From Aliivibrio_A sp016764915 (lineage in GTDB: Bacteria; Pseudomonadota; Gammaproteobacteria; Enterobacterales; Vibrionaceae), in the NCBI GenBank assembly GCA_965224595.1, contig OZ245058.1:2666001-2730000 (forward strand): a stretch of 64,000 nucleotides of DNA, read 5' to 3'. The notes beneath the pieces are model-generated. The model saw only the letters and a list, made by a program, of their open reading frames with translations, searched no databases and was not told where the DNA came from. Both the position numbers and the translations under genes were made by a program. This document shows positions 8,471 to 16,482 of this stretch, piece after piece; position 1 is the first letter of the stretch; the number at the start of each line of letters is the position of its first letter.

Positions 8471-9535
8471 TTATTGGCTCCCTCCTAATCTCTCTCGGCT
8501 GTAAGAACCGTCAAGTACTCGGCTCCACCACTGTTTGTTATTTAGATACCACTCTACGGTATTTCGAATGCCAGACTCAAATGTCTCTTCTGGAGTCCAA
8601 CCTAACTCACGTTCAATTTTGGAAGCGTCAATAGCGTATCGAACATCATGACCAGGGCGATCAGTCACATAGGTGATTAGATCTTGATAGTACTCTACGC
8701 CAACCGGTTTATTTGGTACAAGCTCTTCTAACAACTTGCAGATGATTTTCACCACCTCAATATTGGCTTTTTCGTTATGACCACCAATATTATAGGTTTC
8801 TCCAACCGTACCCTCGGTAACCACTTTATACAGTGCTCTGGCGTGATCCTCGACATAGAGCCAGTCGCGAATCTGCATACCGTTACCATACACAGGCAGT
8901 GACTTACCTTCTAAGGCATTGAGAATCATCAAAGGAATCAATTTTTCAGGAAAATGGTATGGCCCATAATTATTTGAACAGTTGGTTACTAATACAGGTA
9001 GGCCATAGGTGCGTTGCCACGCTCGCACCAGATGGTCAGAAGAAGCTTTAGATGCAGAATAAGGACTACTTGGGTCATAAGAGGTTTGTTCAGTAAACAA
9101 GTCAACTGTACCTTCAAGATCACCGTAAACTTCATCGGTGGATATATGATGAAAACGGAAGGCTTCTTTTTTATTCAGTTCTAAAGTGTTCCAGTAAGCG
9201 CGGGCAGCCTCAAGCAAGGTATAAGTACCGACAATATTGGTTTCAATGAATGCGGCTGGACCATCGATAGAGCGATCCACATGGCTTTCTGCTGCCAGGT
9301 GCATTACAACATCAGGTTGATGCTCAGAAAAGACGCGTTGTAGTTCACAGCTATCACAAATGTCTACTTGTTCAAATACATAGCGCTCATGATCGCAGAC
9401 ATCACTTAACGAGTCCAGATTGCCCGCATAGGTCAATTTATCGACATTAATCACACTGTCTGTTGTACTGTTTATCACATACCTTACAACAGCAGAACCA
9501 ATAAACCCGGCCCCACCAGTTACTAAAATTTTCAT
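8471..9535 (-). CDS. rmlB: dTDP-glucose 4,6-dehydratase
   Basis: 354 residues, typical for RmlB. GGAGFIGS at residues 7-14 binds NAD; HISTDEVYGDLEG near 128 carries the catalytic Asp-Glu; YSASKASSDHLV near 161 holds the Tyr-Lys pair. Product is dTDP-4-oxo-6-deoxyglucose, the branch point to L-rhamnose through RmlC and RmlD and to 3-amino-sugars through the FdtA/QdtA-type enzyme. It is the first gene of the rmlBADC operon, with a 163-base divergent region shared with the O-antigen ligase gene. Confidence 0.98.
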   Translation of the reverse strand: MKILVTGGAGFIGSAVVRYVINSTTDSVINVDKLTYAGNLDSLSDVCDHERYVFEQVDICDSCELQRVFSEHQPDVVMHLAAESHVDRSIDGPAAFIETNIVGTYTLLEAARAYWNTLELNKKEAFRFHHISTDEVYGDLEGTVDLFTEQTSYDPSSPYSASKASSDHLVRAWQRTYGLPVLVTNCSNNYGPYHFPEKLIPLMILNALEGKSLPVYGNGMQIRDWLYVEDHARALYKVVTEGTVGETYNIGGHNEKANIEVVKIICKLLEELVPNKPVGVEYYQDLITYVTDRPGHDVRYAIDASKIERELGWTPEETFESGIRNTVEWYLNNKQWWSRVLDGSYSRERLGGSQ

Positions 9536-9668
9536 TTCACATCATCCAAATGTTTCATCTCACAATGATTATAAACTTTTTCACGTTCAGGAAGAATGTT
9601 TAAGCGCTATTTGTTACTATTCATTTTCGTTTAGGGCCTAACAAAGTGTCACTCTCAACCAATAAAGC

Positions 9669-9688
9669 ACTTACTTACTTACTTACTT
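9669..9688. repeat. Tetranucleotide tandem repeat, (ACTT) x5, in the ligase leader
   Basis: Five perfect copies of ACTT occupy 9669-9688, ten bases upstream of the O-antigen ligase ATG at 9699. Reading the ligase frame upstream passes through the tract to a TAA at 9663 without meeting a start codon, so slippage would change leader spacing rather than fuse or shift the protein. There is no other clear Shine-Dalgarno sequence in front of the gene. Tetramers of this kind are typical phase-variation tracts in host-associated gammaproteobacteria, though five copies is short. Confidence 0.85.
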
Positions 9689-9698
9689 AAGAATACCC

Positions 9699-10961
9699 AT
9701 GATTCACTCTATTAAACAGATTCGCTTAGAGCAGTGTGAGCGATTCATTTTTGCTTTTTTTTCTGCTTCTTTATATACATCAAAAGCGGGTTTATACCTT
9801 TCCGCTAGTTTAACCCTTATTCTTTTGATTATTAAAGCAGTAACCTCCCTTGGTTTTAGAGAATGGTTCTATCGTCACTCCATTGCTAAATGTTCACTGG
9901 CACTGTTTGGCCTAGGGCTAGTTACCTCTTTATTTTCGCCTGGTGGTGCAGAAAGTGCTCTGCTTTTTTTTAGGAAAGCCTCCATCCTACTTCTACTACC
10001 AATAGCCATTTTTCACTTCAAAACGGCAAACAATCGAAATCGAGCTCTCAAATGGATTCTGGGGGGCGCGGCTGTAAGTATTCTATTTAGTCTGTATAAA
10101 CTATTTCAACTTAATGGCTGGGAAGGACAAAGAGTCGACAGCTTTTGGGATGTTGGTCGCTGGGCAGAATTACTAACCTACTTGATTATATTAATTCTAT
10201 TTTTACTTACTCACCCGATAATGAAAATGAAGCAAAAAATTGCATTAGGACTATTACTCAACCTTGCTTGTTTGTGTGTGATTTATACAAACTCTAGAGC
10301 TCCGATTCTTGCTCTTATCTGTTTATTACCAATCTATTTTATTATTTTCAACCGGAGGATATTGGTTTTTTCTGCTGTAGTCGTATTGATATTAAGTATT
10401 ACTATTGCCCTTTTCTCCCCTACAACACTGAACATTTTTAGTGAGCGAGTAAGTAGTATTTCTAATGTCAGCACTGATAATTCAAACACTGCTCGACTTA
10501 GTATGTGGTATCAAGCAATAAATTTCCAACAGACACTAGCCACTGAAAGACCAGTTTTAATGGTAACAGGACTAGGATTAAATAATATTCAAGACGAATT
10601 CAAACTTTATTTGGAAAATAAAGGGGTTGCGAAGGAGTTAATGCGGGCAACTATGAATAACATTTCTTATAGGGACCATCATAACGCCACTTTGACTCTT
10701 ATCAGTTCTAATGGATTAGTTTATACGCTGCTATTTCTACTACTTATATTTAAGATGTCACTCGAGCTATACAGAACACAGCGGACACCACTCTCGAACT
10801 ATGGATTATTCTTGATTGCTGCGTTTCTGATTATTAGTATGTTCTACACCAATTTCATCGAGCTTCAAACCATTGTGGTGTTCTTTTTACTGAGTATCTG
10901 TTTGGGAGAGTGTGATTCAAATAGGGATGAGAAAGAGTTGGAGGAACGAAGCCTTAATTAG
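9699..10961 (+). CDS. waaL: O-antigen ligase-like polytopic membrane protein (WaaL/Wzy_C family)
   Basis: 420 residues with about ten to twelve hydrophobic segments and one large periplasmic loop (about residues 250-340), the layout of WaaL. The conserved loop motif before the last helices reads RDHHNATLTLISSNG near residue 325, with the His-Asn expected of Wzy_C enzymes. It would join undecaprenyl-linked O-antigen to lipid A-core at the periplasmic face. An O-antigen polymerase (Wzy) has a similar outline; the core-gene neighbourhood favours the ligase. It is transcribed away from rmlBADC, converges with the YejM-like gene and is preceded by an ACTT repeat. Confidence 0.75.
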   Translation: MIHSIKQIRLEQCERFIFAFFSASLYTSKAGLYLSASLTLILLIIKAVTSLGFREWFYRHSIAKCSLALFGLGLVTSLFSPGGAESALLFFRKASILLLLPIAIFHFKTANNRNRALKWILGGAAVSILFSLYKLFQLNGWEGQRVDSFWDVGRWAELLTYLIILILFLLTHPIMKMKQKIALGLLLNLACLCVIYTNSRAPILALICLLPIYFIIFNRRILVFSAVVVLILSITIALFSPTTLNIFSERVSSISNVSTDNSNTARLSMWYQAINFQQTLATERPVLMVTGLGLNNIQDEFKLYLENKGVAKELMRATMNNISYRDHHNATLTLISSNGLVYTLLFLLLIFKMSLELYRTQRTPLSNYGLFLIAAFLIISMFYTNFIELQTIVVFFLLSICLGECDSNRDEKELEERSLN

Positions 10962-10983
10962 CTTAAAACTAACCAAGGCTTCG
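10947..10983. terminator. Hairpin between convergent ligase and YejM-like genes
   Basis: Arms CGAAGCCTTAATTAG (10947-10961) and CTAACCAAGGCTTCG (10969-10983) form a 15-base stem with one two-base mismatch and a 7-base loop. The left arm includes the ligase stop codon. No long T-run follows on either strand, so this is a probable bidirectional stop or mRNA-end stabiliser rather than a textbook intrinsic terminator. Confidence 0.5.
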
Positions 10984-10992
10984 CTGATACGA

Positions 10993-12828
10993 TTACTTAC
11001 TAAAACGACTAATCTCTTCCAGTGCTTGTTGCAGGTACTGGAAGTTAATCTCTCTGTCTTTTAGCGGTCGGTTGGTTTTATCAAGTAGCTGATACTGTCC
11101 GGTTGCACCTATTTCAAGTATTGACTCCTCTTCAACAATGGCGTAACCGCTGTAGTTAGAAGACATAATCCACTCACGCTCTACACGCTTATCAAGCAGA
11201 TCTTCACCAACCGAATAATCACCGGTCTCACTGGTGACGCCTAAGTAGTTTTTCATTAACGTTGGCACCACATCTTGATGGCTAGTCAGATCATTGGCCT
11301 GCCACTTCATGGTATCGCTGCTGACTTTAGGGCCAAAGATGGCAAAGGGGACGTTAACCTGAGCATCAGTGAAGTTACTATTGTGCCCCCAGAAGTTAAG
11401 TTTATTGTCGTTCATCTCTTGCCCGTGGTCTCCAGTAATAATCACTAGGGTATTATCGAGATCGCCGCTCTGTTTAAGCTTGTCTAATACCTGTTTCGCC
11501 ACACTATCCACAAAGTGCACACTGGTTTTATAGCGATTAGTAAATGGCGTTACATCACTGTCGTTATTCAGTTTTAGATAATCAATTTTATCTAACATCG
11601 GCTCATAACGATGTGCGTAATCACTTGGGAAGTCATAACCGTGCGGCGCATCATAAAATAGAAATGAGAACGCAGGTTTGCTTTGATCTCGATTGCGGTA
11701 CCACTCCAGCCAATCTTTTGTCAGGTTTTTATCTAGATCGGACGGCCGCTTCCCTTGAGAACCGATTCTTAAGTCAGGCACATTTCTAAATACCGTTTGA
11801 TTAAATTCAGGTTTTCTTAGCTGAGCGGCTGTAAAAATGCCTAAATCATAATTTAACTCTTGCAAGCGGTCCATCAGCACTGGCGTCTGTTTATTGGCTA
11901 AAAATCCGTGCCAATAGGTACCAGAAATTCCGTAAAAAAGACCAAAAATGCCCGTGCGAGTGGCATTACCAGAGGCGATATGGCGATTAAACACCATTCC
12001 AGATTGTGCGTACTGCCACATGTTAGGGGTATTTTCTGCATTAAAGGTATCAGCACGCCATGAGTCAACGATTAACAACATAATATTGATTGGTTTCTCA
12101 ACCGCTACGGTTTGCAGTGGATTCAACGGATAGTTGAGATCGCTTTTGGTACTCATTTTCATCGAGTTCTGGCGAGTGAGAGCCTCTTCATCTAACCAGC
12201 CATACTTTCGCATCATGCTGTTTGACGTTGCCGGATAGAACAGAGGCAAGTATCGCTTAACCATAGTTACCGGTTGGTATGCATTTGCAGCGGCCCAAAT
12301 ATGAATACCGTGTGTGGCCAACAAAGCAAAAAAGGTCACTAAGGCAAACTTTCGACCTAATCGGTGCTGAGTGATGCCTGCGGGTTTTTCTAACCAACGA
12401 ATCACGTAAAATTGCGCCAATACCAGCAGCAATACGCCACCAATCACCGTCAACCACGTAACGAGCGGAAAGCTCACGACCTGTCCAGACAGAACTAACT
12501 CAAGCACCACCGCATTAATATGGAAGCGATACTGCGCAAACACTAAGGTATCGATAAAGAGAGCGCCGACGCCAATCGATGCTATCAGTGCCTGCAGTGC
12601 ATTTCTTGGCATTTTACCTAATATCAATACTGGCAGTGAAATCAGCCCCATCACCAGCGCTAACAGCACCATTTGACTAAAGGTGCCAACCACAATAAAA
12701 GTCGCCCCCATAAAATCAGATGGAAACTCTGGCAAGAAAGCAAAATATCTTGTCGCTATCATCAATGCGATCAATGCATTAATTAAAATAAACCAGCCGT
12801 GGGCATGAAGACGTTGTTTTATAGGCAC
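10993..12828 (-). CDS. YejM/PbgA(LapC)-like inner-membrane sulfatase-fold protein (DUF3413)
   Basis: 611 residues: five transmembrane helices in about residues 10-185 (DUF3413), a linker, then a periplasmic alkaline-phosphatase/sulfatase-fold domain from about 250. Visible motifs are LLIVDSWRADTFN near 253, the nucleophile-region GNATRTGIFGLFYG near 290 and the metal-site segment ITGDHGQEMND near 475. This is the architecture of YejM (PbgA/LapC), which in E. coli senses periplasmic lipid A and controls LpxC turnover through LapB. Placement inside an LPS locus fits. A phosphoethanolamine transferase is less likely because the DUF3413 part is clear. The gene is monocistronic on the minus strand. 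Confidence 0.8.
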   Translation of the reverse strand: MPIKQRLHAHGWFILINALIALMIATRYFAFLPEFPSDFMGATFIVVGTFSQMVLLALVMGLISLPVLILGKMPRNALQALIASIGVGALFIDTLVFAQYRFHINAVVLELVLSGQVVSFPLVTWLTVIGGVLLLVLAQFYVIRWLEKPAGITQHRLGRKFALVTFFALLATHGIHIWAAANAYQPVTMVKRYLPLFYPATSNSMMRKYGWLDEEALTRQNSMKMSTKSDLNYPLNPLQTVAVEKPINIMLLIVDSWRADTFNAENTPNMWQYAQSGMVFNRHIASGNATRTGIFGLFYGISGTYWHGFLANKQTPVLMDRLQELNYDLGIFTAAQLRKPEFNQTVFRNVPDLRIGSQGKRPSDLDKNLTKDWLEWYRNRDQSKPAFSFLFYDAPHGYDFPSDYAHRYEPMLDKIDYLKLNNDSDVTPFTNRYKTSVHFVDSVAKQVLDKLKQSGDLDNTLVIITGDHGQEMNDNKLNFWGHNSNFTDAQVNVPFAIFGPKVSSDTMKWQANDLTSHQDVVPTLMKNYLGVTSETGDYSVGEDLLDKRVEREWIMSSNYSGYAIVEEESILEIGATGQYQLLDKTNRPLKDREINFQYLQQALEEISRFSK

Positions 12829-12985
12829 TCTAAAATTACTCCCAAAAATGATGATCTGAGGCTATGTTTTTCTGTATAAATCACAGTTCGACATTGTAGC
12901 AACTCTATAAAGTTTCGTTCAGCTTTTCTTTTTGATGTTCAAGCGGCATAATTCTAACTTCCTCAATTTTGGACTCCGCTCTCAC

Positions 12986-14041
12986 ATGGCTCTTTTTTCT
13001 TCTGCTCCAAAATCTATCTGTATTCTTAGGTTATCGGCGATTGGCGATATTTGCCATGCCGTTGCTGCGGTGCAAGCGATTCAATCTTATTGGCCTAGCA
13101 CCAAGATCACTTGGATCGTAGGAAAGATTGAGGCTCAACTGATCCATGACCTGCCCAACATTGATGTGATCGTGTTTGATAAAAAATCTGGCTTCGCGGG
13201 TATGAAACAAGTATGGCAGCAGTTAAACAATCAACAATTTGATGCGCTGCTCCATATGCAGTTAGCGCTTCGAGCGAGCATTCTAACGCTAGGCATCAAA
13301 GCTAAGTACAAAGTAGGGTTTAACCGAAAAAGAGCCAAAGAGGGACAGTGGTTGTTCACCAATAAAAAAATCAACGATACTGCTTCAGCCCATGTTCTTG
13401 ATAGCTTTTTCTCATTTACACAATTTATCGGGGTACCAACCTCTGTCCCTTGTTGGCATATTCCCCTGTCTAAAGAAGATAATGACTTTGCAAAAAATGT
13501 AATTCCTGCAAACGGCAAAACAGTGGTGATATCACCTGCAGCAAGCAAAGATGTGCGTAACTGGACTATAGACGGGTACGCTCAAATAGCCGACTATGCC
13601 TTAGAGCAAAACTGCAATGTGCTGCTGTGTGGCTCGCCGGCGCCAAGGGAGATAGCTCTAGGAAAAAGTATCGAACAGAGTATGAAAGGCAAGGTCATCA
13701 ACCTGATTGGGCAGACCTCCCTCAAGCAGCTAACCGCAGTGCTAAAACACGCTGATGTGCTAATTGCCCCTGACTCTGGTCCTGCTCATATCGCTACGAC
13801 ACAATCGACTCCTGTGATTGGTTTATACGCCCACAGTAACCCTAAACGTACCGGCCCCTACAACGATCTTGATAAAGTGGTCAGTGTGTATGAACATCAT
13901 GTCCAAAAACAGCATAACAAACCGATAGAACAACTGGCTTGGAGCACTCGTGTTAAGGGAGACGACCTCATGTTAGACATTACCGTTGAAAGGGTAAAAC
14001 AGAGCCTATCTCCTATTATTCATTCGCAACACTCGGAGTAA
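12986..14041 (+). CDS. opsX: LPS heptosyltransferase I, OpsX type (GT9)
   Basis: 351 residues from the ATG at 12986; an upstream in-frame TTG/ATG at 12932-12937 adds 18 residues that homologues lack. The N-terminus reads ILRLSAIGDICHAVAAVQAI, the pattern I associate with OpsX of Haemophilus and Pasteurella rather than E. coli WaaC. The C-domain has PDSGPAHIATTQSTPVIGLY followed by NPKRTGPY. It should attach the first heptose to Kdo. OpsX enzymes act on mono-phosphorylated Kdo, which agrees with the Kdo kinase at 31470. The stop lies two bases before the next start, a coupled pair with the WaaE-type gene. Confidence 0.8.
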   Translation: MALFSSAPKSICILRLSAIGDICHAVAAVQAIQSYWPSTKITWIVGKIEAQLIHDLPNIDVIVFDKKSGFAGMKQVWQQLNNQQFDALLHMQLALRASILTLGIKAKYKVGFNRKRAKEGQWLFTNKKINDTASAHVLDSFFSFTQFIGVPTSVPCWHIPLSKEDNDFAKNVIPANGKTVVISPAASKDVRNWTIDGYAQIADYALEQNCNVLLCGSPAPREIALGKSIEQSMKGKVINLIGQTSLKQLTAVLKHADVLIAPDSGPAHIATTQSTPVIGLYAHSNPKRTGPYNDLDKVVSVYEHHVQKQHNKPIEQLAWSTRVKGDDLMLDITVERVKQSLSPIIHSQHSE

Positions 14042-14043
14042 AT

Positions 14044-14838
14044 ATGTCAACCAGCACCACACCAACAACCACTCTTGCGGTTGCATTAATCGTTAAGAAT
14101 GAAGAGAAACACTTAAAAGCGTGTCTGGATACCGTCAAAGATTGGGTTGATGAAATCGTCATTCTTGACTCGGGAAGCAGTGATGCGACTAAATCGATCG
14201 CTTTAGAGTATACAGATAAATTTTTTGTCAATGAAGATTGGCAAGGGTTTGGCCCTCAGCGTCGTCTGGCACAGCAGCATGTTGAATCGGATTTCGTGTT
14301 GTGGTTAGACGCCGACGAGAGAGTCACGCCGGAGCTGAAACTGAGTATCCAGCAAGCGGTTGCCGCCAATAAACCCAATACCCTCTACAAGATTTCTCGC
14401 TTAAGTTGGGTATTTGGACGCTATATTCGTCACTGTGGTTGGTACCCAGATCGTGTGGTTCGTTTATACCCAACCACCATGACGCAATACAATGATGCTT
14501 TAGTGCATGAAAAAGTCGAAATATCAGCCGGGATGCAGATTGAAAACCTGACTGGTGATGCGATTCACTACACCTATAACGATCTGCACCACTATTTAGT
14601 TAAGTCCGCAGGTTACGCAGAGGCGTGGGCAAAACAGAGAGAGGCTCGCGGCAAAAAAAGCAGCATCAGCCAAGGCATTATTCACGCCATGACCTGTTTT
14701 ATTAAAATGTACATCATTAAAGCCGGCTTCTTAGATGGCAAACAAGGGTTTTTACTCTCCCTACTCTCTGCGCACTCAACGTTTGCCAAATACGCAGATT
14801 TATGGATTAAGACAAGTACATTGCAGCCCAAGAGTTAA
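14044..14838 (+). CDS. waaE: LPS core GT2 glycosyltransferase, WaaE/KdtX/LgtF type
   Basis: 264 residues of GT-A fold. ALIVKNEEKHLKACLDTV at the start, ILDSGSSDAT near residue 40, the metal-binding LWLDADERV near 82 and the acceptor-side HEKVE near 157 match WaaE/KdtX and LgtF, which add a beta-1,4-glucose to heptose I of the inner core. It is co-transcribed with opsX (2-base gap) and lies near coaD, as kdtX does in many enterobacteria. The 3' end overlaps the convergent GT9 gene by 32 bases. The transferred sugar is inferred. Confidence 0.85.
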   Translation: MSTSTTPTTTLAVALIVKNEEKHLKACLDTVKDWVDEIVILDSGSSDATKSIALEYTDKFFVNEDWQGFGPQRRLAQQHVESDFVLWLDADERVTPELKLSIQQAVAANKPNTLYKISRLSWVFGRYIRHCGWYPDRVVRLYPTTMTQYNDALVHEKVEISAGMQIENLTGDAIHYTYNDLHHYLVKSAGYAEAWAKQREARGKKSSISQGIIHAMTCFIKMYIIKAGFLDGKQGFLLSLLSAHSTFAKYADLWIKTSTLQPKS

Positions 14839-15841
14839 CATCCAATAATGTCTTATTCATATCAATAAGGCTCATGTCCGCTTCACTCTGTTGGTCACCA
14901 CTTTTGGGTGGGCAAAATGGCAAATGACGCCCTTCAGAGTTCAATGGAAGCCAGCGTAATGGCGTTGATGAGCGCTTGTTCGGAAAGAAACCAATCGTCG
15001 GCACATCTACCGTTGCAGCAATGTGCAGTGGACCCGTTGAGCCGGCGATAAAGAGATCGGCACAGGCAATTGAGCAGGTAAAATCGACCAAACCGTCATT
15101 TTTATCATACACCACAGCAGTGACGCCTTGTTGTTGTAATAGCGCTTTCAACTCTTTTGCTTTCTCTTCTTCCCCTGGTCCAGCGGTTAACACCACCTCA
15201 ACCTGATACTCCAACCCAACAATTAATGCCGCATATTGATCTAAAGAGAGATTATTTGAAGACCCCCCCGTTCCAACATGAACATAGACCCAAGGTTTAT
15301 CGGCACTGATATCCAACTGTTGTACTAGTTTCTGTTTTTGTTGAGCAATAACCTGCTTATCAAAGGTAAAAAATGGCGCAGTGGGTTCTACAATATCCAC
15401 GTTATGCTCACTAAGAAAAGCACGAACCAGATCTAAATTATATTGGTACTCAGGTTTGGCCGATTGGGAGCGTTTCTGTTTAATCCGGCGATTATAAAAC
15501 AGTTGAGCCAATTTCGTCGCAGGCGCTAATCGATATGGGATCCTAGCTTTCCACACTAACAGCGCGTTGTAGGTGGTAGAAAACAGATTCAATGACGCAT
15601 CAAAGTTGCCCTGTTTAATTTCGTTAATCAGCGCGTTTTGCTGCTGTTTAGTGGCACTTTTAGTTGAATCGATGATCACACTGTCAATCCATGGGCACAG
15701 CTCAGCCAATGCTTTGGTGTACTTAGGTACCAACGCCGTTATATGGCAGTCAGGCATTGAACTTTTTAGCATCGCAAAACTTGGCCATGCCAGCATAAAG
15801 TCACCGATTTTGTCGTTTCTAATAACCAGTATTTTTTTCAT
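14807..15841 (-). CDS. GT9 family heptosyltransferase (WaaQ-like, third in the locus)
   Basis: 344 residues. MKKILVIRNDKIGDFMLAWP at the N-terminus and AGSTGPLHIAATVDVPTIGFFP near residue 265 are the two signature regions of GT9 ADP-heptose transferases. The IRNDKIGD opening groups it with WaaQ/HptC-like enzymes that add a branch or outer heptose rather than with WaaC or WaaF. It is transcribed alone on the minus strand, converging with the WaaE-type gene and overlapping its end by 32 bases. The acceptor sugar cannot be read from sequence. Confidence 0.8.
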   Translation of the reverse strand: MKKILVIRNDKIGDFMLAWPSFAMLKSSMPDCHITALVPKYTKALAELCPWIDSVIIDSTKSATKQQQNALINEIKQGNFDASLNLFSTTYNALLVWKARIPYRLAPATKLAQLFYNRRIKQKRSQSAKPEYQYNLDLVRAFLSEHNVDIVEPTAPFFTFDKQVIAQQKQKLVQQLDISADKPWVYVHVGTGGSSNNLSLDQYAALIVGLEYQVEVVLTAGPGEEEKAKELKALLQQQGVTAVVYDKNDGLVDFTCSIACADLFIAGSTGPLHIAATVDVPTIGFFPNKRSSTPLRWLPLNSEGRHLPFCPPKSGDQQSEADMSLIDMNKTLLDVNSWAAMYLS

Positions 15842-15967
15842 GCAATATCTCTAAAAGTGTTTTGGATATAATACTTATTATCTCGTTTTTAACTAGTTTT
15901 TCTAACTCGTTTTTACAGTTTTTGATACTATATTTTAAGTTGAATCAAAAACCTTAATGAGAGTGGC

Positions 15968-16453
15968 ATGACAACACAAGTAATCTACCCTGGAACGTTT
16001 GACCCAATCACCAATGGCCACATTAACTTAATTGAGCGTTCATCCAAAATGTTTGATCATATCTTGGTTGCTGTAGCGGCGAGTCCAAGTAAAAAAACCA
16101 TGTTTACTCTTGATGAACGAGTGGATATGGCAAGCCATGTTCTTACTCACCTTGATAACGTCACTGTTATGGGTTTTTCTGGCTTGTTGGTTGATTTTGC
16201 GAAACAGCAAAAGGCGAGTTTATTAATCCGAGGTCTGCGTACCACCATGGATTTTGAGTATGAGTTTGGTCTCACCAACTTATATCGCCGCATGCTTCCT
16301 AATTTAGAGAGTGTCTTTCTCACCCCATCAGAGGAGTTTGCCTTTCTCTCATCGACGATTGTTCGTGAAGTGGCGCTGCATGGAGGGGATGTTTCTCTAT
16401 TTGTGCAGCCTTATATTGCGCAGCACCTCGCCACTAAAAAATTAGAGCAATAA
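15968..16453 (+). CDS. coaD: Phosphopantetheine adenylyltransferase
   Basis: 161 residues. The nucleotidyltransferase signature is intact: YPGTFDPITNGHINLIERS (residues 7-25) with the T/HxGH motif, then LLIRGLRTTMDFEYEF near 87 and the ISSTIVRE-like FLSSTIVREVALHGGDV near 128. It adenylylates 4'-phosphopantetheine to dephospho-CoA, the fourth step of CoA synthesis. Its place beside an LPS core cluster is conserved in many gammaproteobacteria (older name kdtB). It is preceded by a T-rich region shared with the divergent GT9 gene. Confidence 0.97.
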   Translation: MTTQVIYPGTFDPITNGHINLIERSSKMFDHILVAVAASPSKKTMFTLDERVDMASHVLTHLDNVTVMGFSGLLVDFAKQQKASLLIRGLRTTMDFEYEFGLTNLYRRMLPNLESVFLTPSEEFAFLSSTIVREVALHGGDVSLFVQPYIAQHLATKKLEQ

Positions 16454-16482
16454 CGGCGCTGCACCTATTGTTAGCCCTCTGT

